A stretch of DNA of 7,728 nt from a bacterium (GTDB taxonomy: Bacteria > Campylobacterota > Campylobacteria > Campylobacterales > Sulfurimonadaceae). The notes below the pieces were generated by a model. That model was given only the letters and a program-made list of their open reading frames with translations. It ran no database searches and had not been told where the DNA came from. The stretch covers positions 1 to 7,728 of the forward strand of contig JAHJFL010000127.1 in the NCBI GenBank assembly GCA_018824795.1. The letters run 5' to 3'. Below are positions 1 through 5,356 of the stretch, piece after piece; the stretch's first letter is position 1, and the number at the start of each line of letters is the position of its first letter. A program made the translations under genes and the position numbers.

Positions 1-303
1 ATGTGTTTTGAAGAGGGATATGTAAATCTTGATGGAATACTTTCAGGTACAAGAAGTTATGCGCCTGAAAGCCTAGTAGTGGGAAGAAGAGAATTTGAAG
101 ATGTGACTTTTGCAATGGGGAAACCAAAAGAGAATGTGACATGGTTTGAAAATGATGACTCATGGGAGCTGGAAATTACAGAATTTGTAGATGCGATTAT
201 GGGAAATGGCACAATTAAAAATGGTACAAGTGAAGATGCTTATGAAACACTAAGATTAGTTGAACGAATCTATGAAAATTCAGGATTTTACAGTGAAAAG
301 TAA
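1..303 (+). CDS. Gfo/Idh/MocA-family oxidoreductase, C-terminal part (5' truncated by window edge)
   Basis: This is the last 100 residues of an NAD(P)-dependent sugar oxidoreductase. The ATG at base 1 is most likely an internal methionine, because the N-terminal Rossmann domain and catalytic EKP-type motif that a roughly 330-residue family member needs are absent and must lie upstream. What remains fits the end of the C-terminal alpha/beta substrate domain: short beta strands (YVNLDGIL, ESLVVG), then a helix with the pattern ELEITEFVDAIMGNG. The family-typical ending follows, NGTSEDAYETLRLVERIYENSGF, in which a conserved Asp/Glu and the L-x-LVERIY helix close the fold. The next gene begins 11 bp before this stop, so the two are probably translationally coupled. 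Such enzymes oxidise or reduce a hydroxyl of a sugar or cyclitol; members occur in inositol catabolism and in nonulosonic acid clusters. The substrate cannot be told from this fragment. Confidence 0.85.
   Translation: MCFEEGYVNLDGILSGTRSYAPESLVVGRREFEDVTFAMGKPKENVTWFENDDSWELEITEFVDAIMGNGTIKNGTSEDAYETLRLVERIYENSGFYSEK
282..285 (+). promoter_or_regulatory. Shine-Dalgarno site (AGGA) for the GTG start at 293
   Basis: AGGA lies 7 nt before GTG 293, inside the end of the oxidoreductase gene. The in-frame alternatives further up, TTG 260 and ATG 272, would add 11 or 7 residues that do not look like the usual start of this family and have poorer upstream sites. This favours GTG 293. Confidence 0.55.
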
Positions 304-1231
304 TCTAACTGTAGGCGTCACAACTGTTGCGTTTTCTAAAGATAAGGAACTTGTAGAATATCTCAAAACTTGTGGATTTAAAAAAGTATTAACAAATATT
401 GATGGAAAGAGGTTTTCCAAAGACGAGCTTGTCTCATTTTTGTCCCATTGTGATATCGCAATAGTTGGGCTTGATAAGATAGATGAAAGTGTTCTTGAAA
501 ATGTTCCAAATTTAAAGGCTATTTCGAAATATGGGGTAGGACTTGATAATATTGATTTTGATGCCTGTTCCAAATTTAATGTTGAGGTCTTACATACCCA
601 AGGTGTCAATAAAAGGTCTGTTTCGGAACTTACATTAGGTTATATGTTAAGCCTGTTTAGAAATATTTATATAACATCCAATTTATTAAAAAAGGGAGTC
701 TGGCACAAGAGTGGCGGGACACAATTAAGTAATAAAACAGTCGGCGTTATAGGTGTTGGAAATATAGGGAAAGATCTTATTGAGCTTTTAAAGCCTTTTA
801 ACTCCAAGATACTTGTTAATGATATCATCAATCAAGATGAGTATTATCAAAAAAATAGCCTCATTAAAGCAAGCAAAGATGAAATATTCCAATTAGCAGA
901 TGTAATTACAATTCATACTCCTCTTGATACATCCACTAAAAATATGGTTAATAAAGAGGCCTTAAAAATGATGAAGCCTACAGCGTTTGTTATTAATTCA
1001 GCGAGAAGTGGAATAATAAATGAAGACGATTTAAAATGGGCACTGAGTAATAATATTATTGCTGGAGCCGCAATCGATGTTTACGATACAGAACCACCGC
1101 AAGATGTAGAACTAATATCTTTAGCGAATTTGATTACAACTCCTCATATAGGCGGGAATGCTCAAGAGGCCGTGAGAGCAATGGGAATTGCAGCAATAAC
1201 TAATCTTATAGAGTGGGTAAAGGCGAAATAA
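293..1231 (+). CDS. D-2-hydroxyacid dehydrogenase, phosphoglycerate dehydrogenase-like
   Basis: This is a 312-residue NAD-dependent D-isomer-specific 2-hydroxyacid dehydrogenase, which interconverts a 2-hydroxy acid and a 2-keto acid in the cytoplasm. The outer substrate domain contains the family stretch LKAISKYGVGLDNID (residues 75-89 from GTG 293). The NAD domain has GVGNIG at 154-159 and Asp177 at the end of the second strand, which suggests NAD rather than NADP. The catalytic set is complete: Arg238 (INSARSG), Glu267 (DVYDTEPP) and His285 (TTPHIGGN). There is no C-terminal ACT domain, so it is shorter than long-form SerA and close to short-form enzymes. It overlaps the upstream oxidoreductase by 11 bp and its TAA shares a base with the next ATG. 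Its place in a glycan operon argues for a sugar-acid substrate rather than serine synthesis, but that is inference from context. Confidence 0.9.
   Translation: MKSNLTVGVTTVAFSKDKELVEYLKTCGFKKVLTNIDGKRFSKDELVSFLSHCDIAIVGLDKIDESVLENVPNLKAISKYGVGLDNIDFDACSKFNVEVLHTQGVNKRSVSELTLGYMLSLFRNIYITSNLLKKGVWHKSGGTQLSNKTVGVIGVGNIGKDLIELLKPFNSKILVNDIINQDEYYQKNSLIKASKDEIFQLADVITIHTPLDTSTKNMVNKEALKMMKPTAFVINSARSGIINEDDLKWALSNNIIAGAAIDVYDTEPPQDVELISLANLITTPHIGGNAQEAVRAMGIAAITNLIEWVKAK
1219..1223 (+). promoter_or_regulatory. Shine-Dalgarno site (AAAGG) for the ATG at 1231
   Basis: AAAGG stands 7 nt before ATG 1231, which itself overlaps the preceding stop as TAATG. A GTG at 1213 in the same frame would extend the protein by six residues but would remove the family-typical opening MAIIGN, so ATG 1231 is preferred. 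Confidence 0.55.
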
Positions 1232-1743
1232 TGGCAATCATAGGAAATGTTTATAAAGTAGAAAAGTTTTTAAAAGATAAAAATGTAAAAGTTGTCTTTG
1301 ACTATTTTAAGGAAGCGCTAGAGAAAAATAGTAAAGTTTCTAGAAGAATCTTTTCTTTGCCACTTGGCTCATTTCAAAGATATGACATTAATGAAGAAAT
1401 CTTTGCAATTGAGCAGGTTTTTTATACGAAAAATAGAGAAGAGTGTTTTATAGAGTCACATAAAAAGTATATAGATTTTCAACTGATTTTATCTGGCAAT
1501 GAGCTTATGGAACATATAGATATAGATAAATTAGAAGTTGACACGGCCTATGACGAAAAGAAAGATTTAATTACCTATAAGCTTGTAGATAATACTTCGA
1601 GAATCTTATTACAATCCCAAGACTTGGCTGTATATTTTCCAGATGATGCCCATATTGGACTGCCAAAGTACAAAGAGTCAGAACTCGTGCATAAGACGGT
1701 TATAAAGTTTCCACTAGAGTTATGGAATCAGTATGAAGATTGA
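1231..1743 (+). CDS. YhcH/YjgK/YiaL (DUF386) family protein, possible sugar anomerase
   Basis: This is a 170-residue protein of the YhcH/YjgK/YiaL family, a cupin-like beta-sandwich fold found in sugar and sialic acid metabolism; one member, NanQ, is an N-acetylneuraminate anomerase. Features of the family here are the opening MAIIGNV, a motif around residues 75-91 (ESHKKYIDFQ, then SGNE) that matches the usual H-x-x-x-D-x-Q...G-x-E pattern, and FPDDAHIG at 136-143, matching the usual FPxDxH. His77, Glu91 and His141 are the likely metal or substrate residues by analogy. The end, VHKTVIKFPL, matches the conserved lysine-rich final strand. Length is normal for the family. The gene is coupled to its neighbours on both sides (TAATG upstream, 11-bp overlap downstream). 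A role in handling the anomeric or keto form of the sugar made by this operon is plausible but unproven. Confidence 0.85.
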   Translation: MAIIGNVYKVEKFLKDKNVKVVFDYFKEALEKNSKVSRRIFSLPLGSFQRYDINEEIFAIEQVFYTKNREECFIESHKKYIDFQLILSGNELMEHIDIDKLEVDTAYDEKKDLITYKLVDNTSRILLQSQDLAVYFPDDAHIGLPKYKESELVHKTVIKFPLELWNQYED

Positions 1744-2464
1744 TTTTACAGATAAAAAAGTTCTGGTAACAGGTGGAACAAGAGGTATAGGAAGAGAGAT
1801 TGCCAATGCTTATGCAGCTTTAGGGGCTAAGGTTGTCGTGACAGGCAAAAATCTAAAAAGAGCAGAAAATTTACCAAAAAGTGTTTTGTATGAACATTTG
1901 GAAATAGATGAGAAACATGATTGGCGAAAAAGAGTGGCTGAGATTGTTGAATATTATGAAGGTTTTGATATTTGCATAAACAATGCAGGAATCAATAAAA
2001 TTTCAAAAATAGATGAACTAGATGCATCTAGTTTGGATGCGATATTGCTTACAAATCTCAATGCACCAATTTATATAGCAGCAGCCGTTGCAAAGAAAAT
2101 GGTTGCTAACAAAGCTGGCTTTATTGTCAATATTGCGTCCATTTTTGGAGTGGTGAGTAAGGAAGGAAGAGATGCTTATACGGCGAGTAAATCCGGATTA
2201 ATTGGTGTGACAAAAAGCATGGCGATAGATTTAGCAAAACATAATGTTCTTGTAAACGCAATTTCTCCAGGCTTTGTTGACACGGAATTAACAAGAACCG
2301 TATTAGGCACGGAAGGCATAAAAGCTATGCAGGCAAGAATACCTATGCAAAAACTGGCAAAAACTACTGACATCATTCCAGCTATTTTATTTGTAACAAG
2401 TCAGTACAATACGTATATTACCGGTCAGAATATTATTATCGATGGAGGGTTTACACTTGAATAA
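1733..2464 (+). CDS. Short-chain dehydrogenase/reductase (classical SDR)
   Basis: This is a complete 243-residue classical SDR, a cytoplasmic NAD(P)-dependent oxidoreductase acting on a hydroxyl or keto group. All hallmarks are visible: the cofactor motif TGGTRGIG at 13-20, NNAG at 83-86, the active-site Asn108 (LLTNLN), Ser136 (NIAS), Tyr149 and Lys153 (YTASK), and SPG at 178-180 after the substrate loop. The C-terminal strand is TGQNIIIDGG. Arg17 in the glycine loop, together with Lys39 after the second strand (TGKN), hints at NADP use; this is a weak prediction. The ATG overlaps the YhcH-family gene by 11 bp, with GGAA 5 nt upstream. It resembles the FabG-like reductases common in sugar-nucleotide and flagellin-glycan clusters (the PtmA type, for example), but I cannot assign a substrate. 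It is probably one of two SDR steps in the pathway, the other being encoded at 4650. Confidence 0.92.
   Translation: MKIDFTDKKVLVTGGTRGIGREIANAYAALGAKVVVTGKNLKRAENLPKSVLYEHLEIDEKHDWRKRVAEIVEYYEGFDICINNAGINKISKIDELDASSLDAILLTNLNAPIYIAAAVAKKMVANKAGFIVNIASIFGVVSKEGRDAYTASKSGLIGVTKSMAIDLAKHNVLVNAISPGFVDTELTRTVLGTEGIKAMQARIPMQKLAKTTDIIPAILFVTSQYNTYITGQNIIIDGGFTLE
2444..2448 (+). promoter_or_regulatory. Strong Shine-Dalgarno site (GGAGG) deciding a TTG start at 2457
   Basis: A perfect GGAGG lies 8 nt before TTG 2457, inside the last codons of the SDR gene. The longest frame would start at ATG 2442, but that ATG overlaps the Shine-Dalgarno sequence itself and has no good site of its own. TTG 2457 gives MNKLDIF as the N-terminus and an 8-bp overlap with the SDR stop. 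Confidence 0.6.
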
Positions 2465-3512
2465 ATTAGATATATTTTCTGACAAAGAGAGTTATGAACT
2501 TTTTTTCAATGCTCCAGATAAGGTACTTACAGATATTTTACACAACACAAAAGTCGTTATTATAGATAAAAAAGTTTTTGCATTGTATGCAACAAAGCTT
2601 ATTCTCGATATTGAGAACGTAATTTTCATTGATGCATTTGAAGATAACAAAAGACCTGATACTGCTTTAAATATTTGTGAACAATTGTTACAAAAAGGCG
2701 TAACAAGAAGCGATACTATTGTCGCAATTGGCGGAGGAATTACTCAAGATCTTGTTACATTCGCAGCCAGTATTTTGTTTAGAGGTTTAAAATGGATATG
2801 GTTTCCAACAACACTTTTAGCACAGGCAGATAGCTGTATAGGTGGCAAAAGCTCATTAAATTTTAAATCTTGGAAGAATATACTGGGAAATTTTTATCCA
2901 CCGCATAAAATTTATGTTCAGGATTATTTTCTCAACACCTTATCCGACGATGATATCCGTTCGGGAATAGGTGAAATATTAAAAGTTCATTTATTATCAG
3001 GAAAAGAGAGTGCAGAATTGATTATAAGTCAAATGCAAGATTGTAGAAATAATTTAGCAGCAATGATTTTTAGCTCTTTACAGCTAAAAAATAATATATT
3101 GGAAATTGATCCGCTTGATCAAGGACTGCGACTAAAAATGAACTATGGACACTCTTTTGGACATGCTTTAGAATCTGCCACACATTTTGCTATACCTCAT
3201 GGTATAGCTGTAACTATAGGTTTAGATATAGCAAATTATATTGCTTACAAAAGTTCGAAGATAAGCTCACAAGAGTTTACAAGATTACATGAAGTGCTCG
3301 ATAGTAATTTAAAAGAGAAAGATTTTATTTCTTTTGATTTTGCCGATTTTATAGGTGCACTTAAAAAAGACAAAAAAAATACAAACGCAGAGTATAGATT
3401 TATTATTCCTAGTTCTTTTGGAGAAGTACAAGTGACTGCGTTTCATATGCAAGAGAAAATAGAATTACTGTTACAAGAGTATTTTAAAGAATTTTATAAA
3501 AAGGTGAAGTAA
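2457..3512 (+). CDS. Sugar-phosphate cyclase, 3-dehydroquinate synthase family
   Basis: This 351-residue protein (from TTG 2457) belongs to the family of 3-dehydroquinate synthase (AroB), 2-epi-5-epi-valiolone synthase and 2-deoxy-scyllo-inosose synthase. These metal- and NAD-dependent enzymes turn a linear sugar phosphate into a carbocycle. The NAD site is GGGITQD (92-98). FRG (Arg109), QADSCIGGK (Asp125, Lys131) and WKNILGNFYPP (Lys140, Asn141) follow in canonical order. The predicted metal ligands are Glu173 (GEILK), His232 (NYGHSFGH) and His248 (PHG). Lys176, Lys211, Arg225 and His236 also match substrate-binding positions of 3-dehydroquinate synthase. The odd point is HGIAV at 248-252, where 3-dehydroquinate synthases have HGEAV. 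Its position in a glycan operon, directly abutting a cytidylyltransferase gene, suggests a specialised cyclase rather than the housekeeping shikimate enzyme. A second true AroB cannot be excluded. Confidence 0.88.
   Translation: MNKLDIFSDKESYELFFNAPDKVLTDILHNTKVVIIDKKVFALYATKLILDIENVIFIDAFEDNKRPDTALNICEQLLQKGVTRSDTIVAIGGGITQDLVTFAASILFRGLKWIWFPTTLLAQADSCIGGKSSLNFKSWKNILGNFYPPHKIYVQDYFLNTLSDDDIRSGIGEILKVHLLSGKESAELIISQMQDCRNNLAAMIFSSLQLKNNILEIDPLDQGLRLKMNYGHSFGHALESATHFAIPHGIAVTIGLDIANYIAYKSSKISSQEFTRLHEVLDSNLKEKDFISFDFADFIGALKKDKKNTNAEYRFIIPSSFGEVQVTAFHMQEKIELLLQEYFKEFYKKVK
3501..3506 (+). promoter_or_regulatory. Shine-Dalgarno site (AAGGTG) for the GTG start at 3513
   Basis: AAGGTG is placed 6 nt before GTG 3513 and lies within the last codons of the cyclase gene. 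The cyclase TAA is immediately followed by this GTG, so the two genes abut with no spacer and are probably translated by re-initiation. Confidence 0.55.
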
Positions 3513-4646
3513 GTGACAAAAATTGTAGCAATGATTCCAGCAAGACTTGGGAGTAAAAGAGTTCCAAAAAAGAATTTAAGACTGATGGACGGTAAGCCTT
3601 TGATTGCTTATGTAATCGAGAGTGTGAAGGCTACAAATCTATTTGACGCTATTTATCTTAACTCAGAAGCAGATGTATTTGAAAATATAGCCAAAGAGCA
3701 TGGAATAGAGTTTTATAAGAGAGATGCAGTATTTGCAAGTGATACGTCAACAAACGATGAATTCGGTTTAGATTTTTTGCAAAATGTTTCAACTGATATT
3801 CTCATTCAAATTTTACCGACATCACCATTTTTGACTCCGGAAGAGATAATTGCATTTACACAAAAAATGCTAAAAGAAGAATTGGATACCCTTATTTCTG
3901 TAGAGCATAAACAAATAGCATCTGTTTATGAGAATAAACCTATTAATTTTGACAAATTTAAAGTGAATCCACCATCGCAAACAATGGAGCCTCTTAAAGT
4001 TTATGCAACTGCATTAATGGGTTGGAGAAGTGAAGTTTTTCAAGAGAATATGAAAAAATACGGTTCAGCATATCATGGTGGGGATGGCCAAACAGACTTT
4101 TTTGAACTTCGTGGTTTGTCGACAATTGATATTGACAGAGAAGAGGATTTTATTTTGGCTGAGTCGCTTATGGTGGCGAAGAAAAATGCAAAGCAAAATG
4201 AGATTTGTTATTACGGGGAAGAGCAAAAAGAGAATAGCGAAGTGCATGTAGAGAGCATACTTAAAAAAGATGGCGTAGCATACAATGATTTATATGATGT
4301 CAACAATGAAATAGTTGCATTAGAAACGATTCTTTCAAGCATGGATTCTTCAAAGTCATGGAGTAAAAGAGTTATTGACAGTGAGAGTAATTCTATGACG
4401 ATTATATCGCAGTTACCGGGTGAGGGCAATAGACTCCATTATCATCCTGATTGGAATGAGTGGTGGTATATTGTTGATGGAGTATGGGAATGGGAAATTG
4501 AAGGTGAAAAAAAGCTTGTAAAAAAAGGTGATATAGTTTTTATGCAAAAAAACAGAAAGCATAAAATTACCGCCGCAGGGGATAGACCAGCCATTAGAAT
4601 GGCAGTGAGCCGTTCAGATGTTGCTCATGTATATCCAGAAGTATAA
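3513..4646 (+). CDS. Cytidylyltransferase (NeuA/KdsB type) fused to a C-terminal cupin domain
   Basis: This is a 377-residue two-domain protein. Residues 1 to about 225 form a NeuA-like nucleotidyltransferase, which would use CTP to activate a sugar acid as its CMP derivative. It has PARLGSKRVPKKN at 9-21 (the CTP-binding signature), LPTSP at 101-105 and DIDREEDF at 206-213, the acidic metal-binding end motif. After a charged linker, residues from about 245 form a cupin: GEGNRLHYH...E...G fits the first cupin motif exactly, with ligands His309, His311 and Glu316 and turn Gly323. The second motif keeps His350 but has lost its usual PxG. The segment 314-327 is notably rich in tryptophan (five Trp). 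The cupin could be an isomerase, epimerase or a binding domain. NeuA proteins of about 230 residues normally lack it; some carry other C-terminal domains. The GTG start directly follows the cyclase stop. Confidence 0.88.
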   Translation: MTKIVAMIPARLGSKRVPKKNLRLMDGKPLIAYVIESVKATNLFDAIYLNSEADVFENIAKEHGIEFYKRDAVFASDTSTNDEFGLDFLQNVSTDILIQILPTSPFLTPEEIIAFTQKMLKEELDTLISVEHKQIASVYENKPINFDKFKVNPPSQTMEPLKVYATALMGWRSEVFQENMKKYGSAYHGGDGQTDFFELRGLSTIDIDREEDFILAESLMVAKKNAKQNEICYYGEEQKENSEVHVESILKKDGVAYNDLYDVNNEIVALETILSSMDSSKSWSKRVIDSESNSMTIISQLPGEGNRLHYHPDWNEWWYIVDGVWEWEIEGEKKLVKKGDIVFMQKNRKHKITAAGDRPAIRMAVSRSDVAHVYPEV

Positions 4647-4649
4647 GTC

Positions 4650-5339
4650 ATGGTAGTTATTGTCGGGGGGACATCAGGCATAGGTTTGGCAACAGCAAAT
4701 TATCTGATGGAACAGGGATACAATGTCCTTACATGTGGTAGAACAAAACCAAAGCAAGATAATATCCACTTTCAAGCTTTAGATGTCACTAATAACGAAA
4801 GTATAAAAGAGTTTTTCTCATCTTTAGAAACGATTGATGGACTTATTTACTCTGCAGGAATTACCATGCCAAAGCAGGAAATTACAGCGTTTGATCCAAT
4901 CAAGTTTCATGAAATAATGAACGTGAATGTGACAGGCTTATTGCTATGTCTGAAATACTCTTATGAGAACTTAAAAAAAAATAGAGGCAGAGTAGTGGTT
5001 ATAAACTCTGTAGCAAGCCGTAAAGGAAGTCCTTTATCCGGGATAGAATACACTACAAGCAAGGCTGCTTTGAGTGGAGTAGTTAAACAGCTTGCTTTGG
5101 ACTTCGCCAAAGACGAGGTTTTAATCAATTCAATTTTTCCCAGTATGACTGCGACGCCTATGCTTTTGGAAAGTACCGATAGTGCTGAACTTCAAGGGAT
5201 AAAAAATAGCATACCGCTGCAAAGGATAGCGCAACCTCTTGAAATAGCAAAAGCGATAGAATTTTTAATCAGTGAAAGAAACAGTTATATGACGGGGGCT
5301 GGGCTTGATGTAAACGGGGGATTATTTTTAAATGGCTAA
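4650..5339 (+). CDS. Short-chain dehydrogenase/reductase (second SDR)
   Basis: This is a 229-residue SDR distinct in sequence from the one at 1733. Its glycine motif is GGTSGIG at 6-12, lacking the usual leading Thr, and its NAG motif is changed to SAG (68-70). The catalytic residues are present: Asn93 (NVNVTG), Ser120 (INSVAS), Tyr134 and Lys138 (YTTSK). The family C-terminal strand, MTGAGLDVNGG, closes the protein. Arg31 after the second strand (CGRT) points weakly to NADP. The N-terminus is short, starting only five residues before the glycine loop, and ATG 4650 is the only sensible start. AGAAG at 4637-4641 is a modest ribosome site. It follows the cytidylyltransferase-cupin gene by 3 bp. 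It may set the stereochemistry of the same sugar before or after activation; the substrate is unknown. Confidence 0.9.
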   Translation: MVVIVGGTSGIGLATANYLMEQGYNVLTCGRTKPKQDNIHFQALDVTNNESIKEFFSSLETIDGLIYSAGITMPKQEITAFDPIKFHEIMNVNVTGLLLCLKYSYENLKKNRGRVVVINSVASRKGSPLSGIEYTTSKAALSGVVKQLALDFAKDEVLINSIFPSMTATPMLLESTDSAELQGIKNSIPLQRIAQPLEIAKAIEFLISERNSYMTGAGLDVNGGLFLNG

Positions 5340-5356
5340 AACTTGGATAATGAAAA

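Noticed and set aside
260..292. Extended N-terminus of the 2-hydroxyacid dehydrogenase from TTG 260 or ATG 272
   Set aside because: The extra residues do not look like the family start, and AGGA is ideally placed for GTG 293.
280..609. Minus-strand open frame of 109 codons
   Set aside because: It lies wholly opposite the well-supported 2-hydroxyacid dehydrogenase, shows no recognisable domain and is a shadow of that gene.
2176..2376. Minus-strand open frame of 66 codons with a hydrophobic start
   Set aside because: It is antisense to the catalytic region of the first SDR, has no family features and is explained by the codon pattern of that gene.
1733..2464. Naming the first SDR ptmA and the cluster a legionaminic acid pathway
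   Set aside because: No NeuB-, NeuC- or aminotransferase-type gene is present in the window, and the cyclase does not belong to that pathway.
2457..3512. Assignment as housekeeping aroB
   Set aside because: The family match is strong, but the glycan context and HGIAV motif make a specialised cyclase more likely, so no gene symbol is given.
4065..4429. Two minus-strand open frames, one with a hydrophobic N-terminus that could suggest a small membrane protein or antitoxin
   Set aside because: Both lie opposite the linker and cupin start of the cytidylyltransferase fusion and overlap each other. The plus-strand frame continues without a break through clear motifs on either side.
3513..4646. 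Frameshifted pair of separate genes instead of a fusion
   Set aside because: The frame is continuous through the linker with no stop, and no internal Shine-Dalgarno plus start clearly marks a separate cupin gene.
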